A stretch of DNA of 64,000 nt, from NCBI GenBank assembly GCA_014529385.2, contig CM043943.1, positions 102,699,355 to 102,763,354 of the forward strand. Direction: 5' to 3'. The notes under the pieces were generated by a model. The model did not search any database. It saw only the letters and a program-made list of their open reading frames with translations, and was not told the origin of the DNA. Shown piece by piece: positions 34,901 to 47,390 of this stretch. The DNA comes from Adiantum capillus-veneris (Eukaryota > Streptophyta > Polypodiopsida > Polypodiales > Pteridaceae). The position numbers were made by a program, and so were the translations under genes. How positions within the stretch are numbered: position 1 is the first letter of the stretch; each line of letters starts with the position of its first letter.

Positions 34901-36418
34901 AATGTTAGGTATACGTGGTCTGCTAAGGAGAACAATGCTTTCGAAAAGCTTATCTCTCAACCTGTGCTTACACTACCGGATCTCTCAAAACCATTTGAGG
35001 TCCAATGTGATGCTTGTGGTGATTGCCTTGGGGCTGTTTTGCTCCAAGAAGGGCACGCCATAGGCTATGAGAGTCGAAGGCTCGACCTTGTTGAGCAAGC
35101 TCTAGGCATATACGAAAAAGAACTCCTTGCAGTTCTACATGCCTTAGACTCATGGAAGCACTATTTATTGGGGACTCCTTTCATTCTGCGAACGGATCAC
35201 CAAAGTCTTAAGTACTTCATGACGCAGACCAAGCTCTCCGACAAACAAATGAGGTGGGCAAATTTCCTTTCGCAATTTCATTTTCATATTGCTCACATTG
35301 CTGGCAAGCATAATCAAGTAGCCGATGCACTCTCAAGACGACCGAGAGTGAATGCGGTTTCCATAGCAACTCACAATGATCTATCTTTAATGATAGATGA
35401 GTATGCTATTGATCCCGATTTTAGAGATGTGATTTCAGCCCTTGCATTAGGGAAGAAAGAAGAACCATTTACTTTACAAGATGGTTATCTTCTCTATGGC
35501 AATAGACTATGCGTTACTAACTCACTACGTGAGAAAGTAATGTATGAATCTCATGCTCCCCCATATGCGGGGCATAGAGGGATTCAGTCTACCCTAAAGG
35601 GAATTGAAACATATTTCTATTGGCCTACCATGAAAGTGAACATACATGAGTATGTTTCCAAATGTGTGGTATGTCAAAAGACAAAATTTGATAGAGGGAA
35701 GCAACTTGGATTGCTTCAACCCTTGCCAATCCCTAATTCACCTTGGGAGAGCATATCCATGGATTTTATCTTTGGATTGCCTAAGTCTATCCATGGGAAT
35801 ACGGGAATATGGACGATAGTAGACAGGTTCAGTAAACAAGCTCATTTTATACCTGTCAAAAAGACTATCAAAGCCCATCAAATGGCAACCCTCTTCATTT
35901 CGCAAATTTTCAAGTACCATGGCTTGCCAATGTCCATAGTGTCGGATAGAGATCCTAGAATGACCAGTAATTTCTGGAAGGGTCTCTTTGATAATTTAGG
36001 AACAAGGCTAAACTTCTCTTCGGCCTATCATCCACAAACTGATGGCCAAAGTGAAATAGCTAACCTAACTATTCTCGATCTACTAAAAGCCTATGTAACG
36101 GAAGTAGATCAAAGATCCCAATGGGAGAAGTACTTACCCTTAGTAGAGTATGCTTACAATAACACTGTACATACTTCTACAGGAAAAGCACCTTTCGAGG
36201 TAATTGAGGGAAGATCAAAAAGTCCCTTGCTACTTAAGGTACATGGGAAGATCTTCGCTGCAGATGAGTATAGCCGAGACCTACAAGAATCTTTCCAAAA
36301 GATTAAGGAGGCTATCTCTATCTCACAGCAAAGGCAAAAGGCTGCTGCTGACAAGCACAGAAGAGCCCAAGCCTTTAAAGAAAACGATTGGGTCTTGTTA
36401 AAGTTTCCTAAGGCTTGA
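31904..36418 (+). CDS. Gag-pol polyprotein of the chromovirus (ends at premature TGA)
   Basis: 1504 codons from ATG in the leader. A Ser/Arg/Lys-rich segment lies at residues about 134-245, with an internal duplication (KKKARKRTPSSPS / KKKARKRSPSSPP). The capsid-type gag domain is at about 253-425, and the CCHC knuckle CFKCGEQGHAYRAC at about 483-496. Retropepsin is at about 544 (FDPGSTHNF). In RT, CVDYRALN is near 790 and FFDDI at about 890, with the Asp pair intact. RNase H spans about 1030-1110. The integrase zinc motif H-H-C-C is at about 1216-1257, and its DDE residues are in SMDFIFG, VSDRDPR and GQSEIAN. The frame stops at TGA 36,416-36,418, inside the integrase C-terminal region before the GPF-type motif (YYGPFQIL). 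Gag and enzymes would be released by the protease. Confidence 0.97.
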   Translation: MADNIKESEINVDNFDFAHEQATNDASMLVNYLVSRLQQAMGNPSLQSEVQRQLRAHVILQVHHHDERTPRKPPCETTKRGLSPIREEEENPYEGLKNLLLDDASPSQRRTQEPPPKERERSESPATSAEMAPRRRRAKHSPSPPKRRRPSHSSPRHNSKRDDKKQEKKKARKRTPSSPSSLSSSSYESYGENDKDQDKKKARKRSPSSPPSSNSSSSEESDGATFEPSKRRGHRKSYAAWKRSSKLKKFKEGGKSISFLTYDGTFGATDKVLAFIQQFDAAFGDEGFTKSSKLRHVAMHFQKSARQWWSSLRANGEAPRTWKALRASIMKQFLATDAKDKVLTEWRSLKLSPNESIHKYVDKFWDLQLKATVFKKLDFGEQKQQFCAGLTEEMAEYVNSQRPRTISAVIHHTMVASRINFQTGGKRNNKPPENKGTNEPKGKDNVQKSPKGNSNKAKEKGVYKGKNKLSPEELERYRKDNRCFKCGEQGHAYRACPQKNNRQDPPRASLVEIQEEEIHQTHHKGSPLCHAWGKVREHDAFILFDPGSTHNFISMELATKLGIQSYEMGDILPADSAFKGQEASVTPLIGKLRLHVQGYVDKEDFFISPLKHEDVILGAPWFDRLAAHVKFPERRISFKFREKDMYIDAREMGNTIPIVHTPAFNKSIKSSISVYMIFVKDSQNEPNALAKENKSNQKELELSNFLKGFQDVFIDDIPCELPPKRGNDDHAIELLPGSSPPNKPPYRVSQAQQEEIMRQVHELIEKGMVRPSSSPFCSPVLLVQKKDGTYRMCVDYRALNRITIKNRFPVPRVEDLFDKLQGSTYFSRIDLKSGYHQIRIVDQDIVKTAFRTTFGLYEYIVMPFGLTNAPATFNRLMEKLFRPHRTFTGVFFDDIIIYSNSLEEHKQHLQVIFQVLRENKLYVNRKKSEFFLQEIQYLGHIISQDGIQMDPSKLEVIKGWPKPRNLHELRSFIGMCAYYRRFIEKFSQIAGPLHDLTKKNVRYTWSAKENNAFEKLISQPVLTLPDLSKPFEVQCDACGDCLGAVLLQEGHAIGYESRRLDLVEQALGIYEKELLAVLHALDSWKHYLLGTPFILRTDHQSLKYFMTQTKLSDKQMRWANFLSQFHFHIAHIAGKHNQVADALSRRPRVNAVSIATHNDLSLMIDEYAIDPDFRDVISALALGKKEEPFTLQDGYLLYGNRLCVTNSLREKVMYESHAPPYAGHRGIQSTLKGIETYFYWPTMKVNIHEYVSKCVVCQKTKFDRGKQLGLLQPLPIPNSPWESISMDFIFGLPKSIHGNTGIWTIVDRFSKQAHFIPVKKTIKAHQMATLFISQIFKYHGLPMSIVSDRDPRMTSNFWKGLFDNLGTRLNFSSAYHPQTDGQSEIANLTILDLLKAYVTEVDQRSQWEKYLPLVEYAYNNTVHTSTGKAPFEVIEGRSKSPLLLKVHGKIFAADEYSRDLQESFQKIKEAISISQQRQKAAADKHRRAQAFKENDWVLLKFPKA

Positions 36419-36841
36419 TTAAGGCACACGACGGGCAAGAATCCTACGGGCCACCAAAAGTACTATGCTAAACTAGCAAAAAGGTACTATGGTCCCTTCC
36501 AGATTCTTAGGCCAATCAATGAGATGGCCTATCAACTTAAGTTGCCCAATCATTGGCTCATACACAATGCTTTTCATGTGAGCCTCTTAAAGCCTTACAA
36601 AGGAGAGCCACCTCAAGAACCAACTATTGAAGACCCACCGGAGATCGAGGACCACGAGGAGGTGCTGCAGCCCGAGTCCATTCTCCGACATGAAGACAAG
36701 GTATTAAGAGGCGGTAAGACTATCCGACGATATCTTATTAAGTTTAAGAATTATCCTTTTGAAGATGCTAGATGGATGCAAGGCATACAATTAAAGGATA
36801 ACCTAAACCTTGTCATTGCTTACAATGCTTCCCAAGAGTAA
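36419..36841 (+). pseudogene. Gag-pol C-terminus: integrase GPF region and chromodomain (beyond the stop)
   Basis: Continues in the same frame as gag-pol after the TGA. It includes KRYYGPFQILRPI (the GPY/F motif of chromovirus integrases), NAFHVSLLKPY, and a chromodomain-like end with ILRHEDKVLRGG, YLIKFKNYPFEDARWM and LKDNLN. The last motifs match the VL.R....R......VKW.......TWE pattern. A chromodomain directs integration to heterochromatin. A single C-to-T change of CGA (Arg) would explain the stop. No further stop occurs until TAA/TAG at 36,839. Confidence 0.88.
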
Positions 36842-37198
36842 GCAAATGTACAAAATGTTAAAAATGAACAAAAATTTTTGTCTTATAAGACTTTCTTTTT
36901 CTTTATTTGTGCACAAAAATGAAGTAGTATGCATGCTTAGATCAAGTTTGCGGAGACGACGTCTCCCGAACACCAAGTAGAGCTTGTCACTCTACTATGG
37001 AAGACTGATAGGACTAATGTGCAGACATGCTTGCGGCAGCCACAGGCTCTCAAGCGCCAAATGGACTAGTCATCCATTATGGAATGATGTCGTAGGGTAA
37101 CATAGGGATCCTCTACCCGCTAAGAAAAGGACTCATGCATATGCTTTATCTTCTCTACACCATAGTCGAGGACGACTATGATTTCAAGAGAGAGGTAA
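36842..37198 (+). other. 3' untranslated region and purine tract of the chromovirus
   Basis: Non-coding. It ends in CAAGAGAGAGGTAA directly before the LTR's TG at 37,199; the purine-rich AAGAGAGAGG is the probable plus-strand primer. Confidence 0.75.
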
Positions 37199-38789
37199 TG
37201 TCATAATAATCAATATCTAATTCTCCTAAATGATTTTCTCATATTAAACTGATCATTTAATGTGGGGAAGTGCCAAGGGAGAAAAAGCTAGAATATTGGT
37301 TAAGTTAGCAAACCGGCCACAGTAGGGATCCAAAGGAGGGAAAATAGGGATCCAAAGGGGGGGCCATCTGCAAAAGAGCCATGTGAAACAATGGGCTAAA
37401 AAGACCCTAAGGTTCAGCCCATTAAGACTTCCAAAATGCTAAGGTTCCAAAATTCAAAGGTTGTGTCCAAAGGTCAACCTTAGGGAAAATTGGATGCTTA
37501 GTGTGTGCCCAAAAAGTCTTTCTGCATCCCTACATGGGAGGGGGCGAGCCCCAAAGCTAGGGGATGAGAGAGAAAACCACACACACACACCCAGGCTCCC
37601 TTTACACAAAGGGAATGAGGGACACATGTCAGCTCCCTAGGCCAGATGCCCACAAGGTGTGCCCAATTCCTATTGGAAGACCCTTGAAGTGGACCAATGA
37701 GAATTAAGCTAGAGTAAATCTAGTTTAATTAATTTAAAAACATTTAATAAAAGAAACCAATAAGAATTAAGTGTCCTAGAAGACTATTGGGCAGTCTCCC
37801 AAGGGGTCCAATGAGCATTCAGAAGCCCCATGGCTTGCCTGATTCCTATTGGCCAGGAGGCAAAGGGGTCCAATGAGAGTTTAGTTTAATTATTTAATTA
37901 TCTAAAGCTCTCACAAAAGGGGAAAGGGGGACACATGTCAGAAGGCTATCACTTATGCTGCTTAATTCCTATTGGCTTGACCTGGGGAGGTCCAATGAGG
38001 AAAAAGCCAGCCTAACTTAGCAGCTAGGGCTCGCCCAAGAGAGAGGGGGGGCTGATTTTTGCTTGGCATTCACTCTCACACTCTCACACTTGACCATGTG
38101 TGAAGGGAAAAATACTCTATCTCCTCCCAAGCTTTAATGGAGAGCTCATCACCTACTCCAAGCTTGTGAGATAGAAGCCTACATCAACACTCTCTTGGCA
38201 TGTGGATGCAAATCCAACCAAGAGCCAAGCTTCAATGCATGCTCATCTTCTCTACCAAGCTAATTACTAAGCTAAGCTATGCTAATATGAGTGATTATGT
38301 GAGGAGATGTACTTCTTTCTCGTAAGATACTTCTTTTTCCTCTCAATCTACTCTCATACCCTGCTAGCTCTCACCATCTTCGAAGGTGTGTGAGGTCTTG
38401 GGTCTGAGAACGGGGATAATTCAAGTTGTGTTTGATTAAGTGTTTTGCTTGGTGTATGAAGCTTCCATCTTCATTGCACTAGCTAGTCTTGAAGGAACAC
38501 AAAGAATTGTATTGTACAATGTCTCTCTTGATGGGAGAAACCATAATACAAAGCCTTTTGGAGGGGGGACCGGCTCCATGCAAATCCGGTCCTCAACTGT
38601 TGTCAATAGCTTAATTGCTCTCTCTTTTGAAAGTATTGTCGATGCTATCTAACTAGGTGTTATGCTTTTTGTTGCTCTCTCCACCCAAGCACTCTTGTAA
38701 TTCTCATTAGGAATCTATTCTAATGAAATGCCCACTATGTTCATGCTAAATTCCGCTACACATAAGATTTTAGGCCATTAAATGTTACA
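37199..38789 (+). repeat. 3' LTR (1591 bp)
   Basis: Same length and apparently the same sequence as the 5' LTR, including short (AC)n and G-run tracts that normally drift fast. It is followed by the CAAGC duplication. Confidence 0.97.
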
Positions 38790-38794
38790 CAAGC

Positions 38795-41364
<2,570 letters not shown>

Positions 41365-41446
41365 ATTGATTTACTTCTGTTAAATTAGACTCACTCACTG
41401 GCTAATGCTAAAATCTTTACCTGACTTGACCTAAAGCTTGCTTGGG

Positions 41447-41584
41447 CATAACTGCCCATAATGCTTGAGAAGATGGCTTGTCTGTGCTTTCCTTTTGTTT
41501 TGTGGGTAAAAACCACATAACTGCCCATAATGCTTGAGAAGATGGCTTGTCTGTGCTTTCCTTCAGTTTTGTGGGTAAAAACCA
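41447..41584. repeat. 69-bp tandem duplication
   Basis: Two adjacent units beginning CATAACTGCCCATAATGC, at 41,447 and 41,516, differing at only two positions (CTTTTG versus CTTCAG), so the duplication is recent. Confidence 0.92.
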
Positions 41585-41698
41585 TGTATAGTTACCTGGT
41601 ATCATCCTCAATAGGAGAATTTGGCCTATGCTAGGCTTGATGGAGCTAATGGTTATATTGTCATGAGGATGATTACTAATAGGCTGCACCTTTAACTT

Positions 41699-41789
41699 CA
41701 CACACACGCACACAGGCACACACACGTGCACACGCACACGCACACGCACACGCACACGCACACGCACACGCACACGCACACGCACACGC

Positions 41790-41875
<86 letters not shown>
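41699..41875. repeat. (GCACAC)n grading into (AC)n
   Basis: About 12 hexamer units GCACAC followed by about 40 AC units. The hexamer probably arose from a point change in AC repeat that was then amplified. Confidence 0.95.
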
Positions 41876-41878
<3 letters not shown>

Positions 41879-43700
41879 GTCACTTTAACTTGGCTTGGAT
41901 TGCTACATTTGGCTACAAATTGCTGGTTTCTTTTGTCTATTAGTGCACTGTTGTTAACTAAATGATTTTGCTTTATCTTGCAACTTTTGTGGTTACTTTT
42001 CAATATGCTTGGATCATAATTTTCTTAAAAGTAAAGTCTCTTGACTGAATTACAAACATGGAATTCCTAGTTTTTAAAAATTCCCTTCCGTTCCTTTCTC
42101 ACTCTCCTCTTACCTAGTCAACTAGGCTCTAGATTTAACTCTCAAATTAATTGCTACAACCTTGCCACTATGGGAGACACCCTTTGGTTGATAGCTATAC
42201 TAATTTTGTGCCTTGCTGTTGGGAACGTACCTTAAGTATTTTACTTATAAGTCCATTTGGTGGAAACTTCTCTTACCGCCACCTACTACTTTAAATTAGA
42301 GGTAGTAATGGTGATTATTCGTCTTCCCTCTTGTGTTGCATCTGTGCCAAGCCCTTTAATATTGATGCTTGTAATGATCTTTGCACAAGTGTGATATTTT
42401 TCCTCTATCTCCCTCTAGCTCCAACCTCCCCATTCCTTCTCCTTCTCTCTCTGTGCTTCACTGATGCTGGTCTATTTATGTTTTTCTAGTGCCGTTGATA
42501 TATTTTCAAGGTAGATGTTCTTACTATACCCTCATGGGGAGTACTACTATGTATAATTATCAATCACATTCACTATCAACCTTGGGCTCTAACTTCCCTT
42601 CTCCTTCTCCCTCTGTGATGAACTGATGTTGGTCTAATGTTGCTCCTCTGAGGCTCTCAAGGCAACTGGGTAACTTTCATAACTTACTGTACCATGTTAG
42701 AGATTCCTATTATCAATATATCTTGGTTTGTGGATGAACCTGTAGACTCACAAGACGGAGAAAACTCCGAGGAGGGGGTTGATGGCAACCAACTGTATCC
42801 ATCCTACAGAGAGGGTTGTGTATTTGTGCTTATTCACTGTGCTGAGCGAGTTTGAGATCATAATGAATCCTCTCATGTTACTTTCTTAACATGTTACTTT
42901 CTTAACTTGCCTTTTCCTGTGTAGAGTATAACATGTCGTTGTGTTTTGTGCTTGTTTATTTTACTCTGGAATACTGTGGTCTATTTTGTTCTTATCACCT
43001 AGGGTGGTAATTATAGCCTAAAATTCTATCACAAATGGTTCATTTTTTCCTAGCCTAGTAATAATAACCTACTATCATAACCTTCTATGAGGAATGCTCA
43101 GCCATTTTTGTTGACAATAAATGTATCATAAAATGTGAAACCACCCACATAGGTAATATTTGATGCTAAAAGCTGCTAAATTTTTGATTGTGTCTTGAAA
43201 TACCTGAGAATCTTGACCTTGATTTGAATAAAAATGATATTTTGGTAGTACGTGTTGAATTTACCACTATGCCATAACTGTTTTGAAGGATGGCATCTTT
43301 TCGTGCGACATTAGGAAATTTTGGAAGTCATTTGGAGGGCCTTCTAAGACAATAGAATTTTTGGTGTTCTCTCTCTAGAAAATAGGCGTGGTAAAAGAAA
43401 AGTTGTCCTCACACAACCGTTCAAAAAGTGTACTCCCAACTAGATTCTTTTGACAGAGTCATAACGACTGTGATAATTGAGGGAACGTCTCTGTTCAGGC
43501 ACATTTAATGCACCTCATCATCTTGGAGGGAGATTCATTATTTCTTGCATTGCACAATAAGAACTTTCTTGTTTTCCTTGCACTAATGGCCCTCTTGCAC
43601 TTAGTAGTATTGGATTTCTTGTCTTCCTTGCACTAAGCACTAATTGCTCTATCCTCCACACCCTCAAACCTCCTCACAAAACATCCTAAATATCATTTAC
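41876..43700. other. No recognisable gene
   Basis: AT-rich with no sustained frame. Segments near 42,425 (CCTTCTCCTTCTCTCTCTGTG, first 20 bases shared in pattern) and 42,600 (CTTCTCCTTCTCCCTCTGTG) look like a weak duplication, each followed by a similar CTGATG(C/T)TGGTCTA phrase. Confidence 0.5.
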
Positions 43701-43708
43701 ACATTGAC

Positions 43709-44160
43709 ATGGATCCTCAATATGTGCCTTTATGTCAGCAAAGCAAGACCAACACATAAGTCATAGAAGTAGGAAAAGAGAGTCTGAGAGGAGGGGGAGC
43801 ACAACATGTAGACATTTGGACAAATGGATCCCTCTATCCTCTTGATCCTAAGACTAATGCCTCTCCTCTATTTACAAAACCTACCGGTCTATTGACCTTT
43901 GCTAGTGATGGAGAGAATGGGTTGCTTGGCTATTGCAAAGATTTAACTGGCCAAGCTGAAAATCACAAATGCATGCTTCATGCTCAAGCAAAGGAGATTC
44001 TACGACTATCTGATTTGCATTCTAATGACCAGGAAACCATATTGCAGCACACAATTCCTACAAGAAAAGGTGTAGAGTTTACAAAAGAAAGATACGGGCT
44101 TGGGTGCTCTTGTGCAAAAGAAGAAACTACTAAATCTTGGAACCTTGAAGGTTGGATCTA
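43709..44160 (+). pseudogene. Unidentified coding-like frame (possible first exon)
   Basis: ATG at 43,709 opens a frame of about 150 codons with one TAA near 43,757. After it come HVDIWTNGSLYPLDPKTN, LLTFASDGENGLLGYCKDL, HAQAKEILRLSDLHSNDQ and GLGCSCAKEE, ending in LEGWI at 44,160. The composition is protein-like and non-repetitive, but I do not recognise a family. A possible second exon lies 180 bp downstream. It may be a captured or decayed host gene fragment or part of an unknown element. Confidence 0.35.
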
Positions 44161-44337
44161 GTGGTCTTAAAAAAATAATCGAAGTATTGAGGTGAGGAGT
44201 TTAATCTTATTGGTTTGACTTATGTATTACTTTCTCTGTAGACATGCTAATCAGTGTATTGGTTTGAATAATTTATGCTTTCTTTGCGGGCATGATATCT
44301 AAGTATTGATTTGACTTATGAATTGCTTTCTTTGTAG

Positions 44338-44554
44338 ACATGCTATCTATCTGGACAAGGAAAACATTGATCCCATAGCCAATGCAGGGAAGCAGTTGAA
44401 TCTCTTGATAAGAAGTAGTCTTGCAAAAGATATAATCCATGACAAGAAGTTTAAGGTTTTGCAGAGGGATGTCATGGACCGATTTATATCTCAGAATGTA
44501 GTGCCTGCAATAGAGATACAAGGCACACTTGAATCACTTGGCATGATAAAGAGA
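44338..44554 (+). pseudogene. Unidentified coding-like segment bounded by splice-like signals
   Basis: TTTCTTTGTAG precedes the segment and AG/GTATTT follows it, as acceptor and donor sites would. The frame reads AIYLDKENIDPIANAGKQL, LLIRSSLAKDIIHDKKF and VLQRDVMDRFISQNVVPAIE without a stop. No family recognised. It is close to and on the same strand as the preceding fragment, so the two could be exons of one gene. Confidence 0.35.
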
Positions 44555-44964
44555 GGTATTTAGCTATTCAATAGTCTGTTTCCTCCATATCTATGAAGAA
44601 GGGAATAAAATGTAAGTTGCTACCAATAGCATTGAGAACCTATAGCTTCTAAGGAAATCATTCAAGACAACATGGGCAGACACTCAGATTGCTTATTATT
44701 GTACTCTCAAAACCATTCTTATGATTAGAATCAACTATGTCAATGTCTGTGCTTACCAACTTTTCTTCATTTGTAGCACATCATTTTCAACCATTTTCCA
44801 TACTTCATTCAAAAGTACTAAAACCTAGGCATATGGAATACATAGGCCTTAGAAAAGTCCAACATGGCAAGGAATGACTACTTCAAACACACTTAGCATG
44901 GTGTCTCTCGAGACAAGGCTAATAGTTTAAAAGAGCTGTTCCAATGGTTCTATCATAGAATCCT

Positions 44965-46770
44965 TCACCGCATGCAACAAAATAAAGTATTAGCGCCTTC
45001 AACAACAACACACGCAATTAGACAATCATAGAAAATTAAATGTTCTGAGGCTTTCAACAACTCCAATGCTCGAGAAGGCCAAAAAAAGTGGAGAGAGACA
45101 ATGGAATATGTGAACCATAGGTGGAACAAGAGACTGGGTGTGGTGTTTGACACAATATGTACTTCTGTAAATTTTAAGAAAATTGGACAAATGGTAATGT
45201 GTTTACCACAAAACATGTACAAATTTGCAATCTGCAATGACCAAGACAACATGTACAAGTCACAAGTTTTGTATCCACTTTTTGAGATTTTAGATATATG
45301 TTCTGGCACATTGCTCCTGTATCTTATCATCATGTGTTTGCCATGCTCTAAGAGTTCATTTGGGTCTTGTTTTCCTAAGGATAGTGGCATTGTTGTCTAA
45401 GTGTAGTAATATGCGGCACAACCGCCTATATACCCAGGACTATATCCAAAACATTCTCTCGCAAAGATTTTTTCAACAAGAATGACTTTGTCTGCGTCCT
45501 TTGGTAGTATCGCTCCACCTAGAAAGTGGGATAATTTCTTCATGGAAAACATTGTGATAGTACCCTCTTGCGACATTTCATTGTGAAAGACTAGTATGGG
45601 TGCCTCGTACAATTTGTCAAGATATTGTGAAAGAGCTGCATCTCTTCCACGGTACTCTATGGTCCAACGATGGAGAAAGTCATCCTTTTTAAGCAATCTA
45701 GGATTGCACCCAAAATTAACTGTCAAATTTAGAGAGAGATTTTGGGGGGGGGTTTTACCATGAAACTCTCATCTTGCATCCATAGTTCTTCCTTCCATAG
45801 GTCCACCAAGCGGCTTGATCCCTGTGCTGGGCATTGATACCATTCCTCTACTTCTTCATTGCTCGTTGATTGCTTGAAAAGTGGTCTCATCACGCAGTGT
45901 TTCCTTATACTTTTCTGGTTTTTGGAAACATAGTTTGAGGCACTCAAATGGGTTGTAAAAGGTTCCCATTGCCTCGTCATCACTATTGCCTTCAGAGACA
46001 AAGACACTCTTTCTCCTCATGGAATTTGGAGATGGTGCCTAGTGCAAAGTCTTCCCACAAACAGAAAATACTTTGAATGTCATGGAGGAAAACGTATGTC
46101 CTATCACCAGATCTAAATTTTGGCACACCAAGAAGCATTAACTCATGTTATTTCTCATCGAATCTAGTCATGTTCAAGGGTAGCTTGATTTTTGATGTTT
46201 TCACAAATATCATTTTGCATTGTTCAACCTCCTTTGCTTTTGCCTCAAATTTAATAGCCTCCTCTATCTCTTCCACTTTATTTAGTCCTTCTTGATATCC
46301 TCTTGTTCATCTGGTGGTAGATCTTGTTTCTCCATGATTTCATCATGGTTTTTCATAAGACTAGCGAATAGTATATTCAGATAGAAAAGAAAGTCAAAGG
46401 ACTCCTCGATAAGCTTGCACTTCTTTTTGTGCATAGGGCACCACAAGGGTCTGTATGACAATGGCAATGATTGTACTTTTTGTATGAACCTCCTTTGGGA
46501 TCACAATCTTTGAAGTGAACCACCACCATGTCATCAAGAATGACCCTGCCCTTTTGCACCTCCAACTCAAACCCCTCTCTTTCAGGATTTAAGAAATCGG
46601 TGTGCTGAGCTAGAAGATAATCAAGATTGAAGGTGACATTAAAGATGCCACATACCTTATGAAATTTACCATCAGCTCCTCTAGAGATTAAAAAGTCAAA
46701 AAGCCTTTCATCAATATAACTGTCTCTTTTTCCTTCTTCTCTTTTGTGCTGCACTTTGTAGGTGGCCGAG
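44965..46770 (-). pseudogene. Unidentified degraded coding tract, minus strand
   Basis: Successive minus-strand frames read like one broken protein: DERLFDFLISRGADGKFHKV and LEVQKGRVILDDMVVVHF (46,754-46,377), EEVEEWYQCPAQGSSRLVDL (about 45,850), and HRWTIEYRGRDAALSQYLDK with FARECFGYSPGYIGG (45,726-45,397). KQDPNELLEHGKHMMIRYRS and YKTCDLYMLSW follow (45,390-44,965). A Cys/His cluster (HCHCHTDPCGALC) lies near 46,450. The right end stops where a truncated LTR begins at 46,840. Not recognised; it may be a host gene or an old element cut by that insertion or deletion. Confidence 0.4.
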
Positions 46771-46839
46771 AGTCAGTGCTCTTTAGTGAGTTGAGCACAT
46801 GAACCTTGGGTGTTGCAATGTCCTCCTGATTTGTAGAAG

Positions 46840-47377
46840 GTAAGCATCAACGCGTAGCTCTCCTCGTGGGCAACGCACTGCTGCTCTCCGTTCGCGCGAT
46901 TCCGACCACCGTAGCTCGTGTAGCACACACACACACACACTCTCACTCTCTCGCAGTCTCCCAACGACACAGAAGATCAGATTTATTAGAAGTCTCCCTT
47001 ACAAAGCTTTAGGTTTTGGCTTATATACTAAGCCTTAGAAAACCTAATGTCCAACCAAAATGACCTTATTTGTCCCTAGGCTTCTATAGAGCTTAATTAC
47101 AACACCGTGAGTTGGCTTTGCTCATCCAACAAGCATCTGTGGCCTCAATACAATTGATGACTTAAAATATGAAGTTCCCGTAAACATTACAAAAGTGGCC
47201 GTAATGGCTCAAAATGATAATAACGGGATATTTGATGATGTCCATGAGCTTGTATCTTCACATTACATCATCCATCTTCTTCTTCATCACTTCATCAGCA
47301 TCTTTATTTGGAATCTTTAGAGAATCTTCTTTATGGAATCTTTGTGGAAGCATTGTTGAAAGGTTGACCTTTCAACA
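46840..47377 (-). repeat. 3' LTR, truncated to its U3 half
   Basis: Matches 56,095-56,620 closely over about 530 bp, including GTAAGCATCAACGCG, the (AC)n/TCTCACTCTCTCGC stretch and CTTATATACTAAGCC. It ends at 47,377 next to the purine tract with TGTTGAAAGG...CCTTTCAACA, a 10-bp inverted repeat at the LTR tip. Compared with the 5' LTR, about 495 bp (the U5 side) is missing at 46,840. Confidence 0.85.
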
Positions 47378-47390
47378 CTCTCCCCCTCCA
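47378..47390 (-). promoter_or_regulatory. Polypurine tract of the non-autonomous element
   Basis: Minus strand TGGAGGGGGAGAG directly before the LTR's TGTTGAAAGG. Confidence 0.8.

Larger units (their letters stand above)
29891..38794 (+). mobile_element. Complete young Ty3/gypsy chromovirus with target duplication
   Basis: Two LTRs of 1591 bp (29,896-31,486 and 37,199-38,789), both TG...CA and identical wherever I compared them, enclose a primer site, one gag-pol frame and a purine tract. The 5-bp sequence CAAGC flanks both sides (29,891-29,895 and 38,790-38,794). Gag, protease, RT, RNase H, integrase and chromodomain are in the order of chromoviruses. Only one in-frame stop damages it. Identical LTRs mean insertion was very recent. 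Confidence 0.97.

Noticed and set aside
36416-36418. TGA as a selenocysteine codon in gag-pol
   Set aside because: Land plants lack selenocysteine insertion; a CpG transition of an Arg codon is simpler.
45101-45400. 99-codon plus-strand frame
   Set aside because: It is opposite the minus-strand coding-like tract, whose pieces continue on both sides; the plus frame stands alone.
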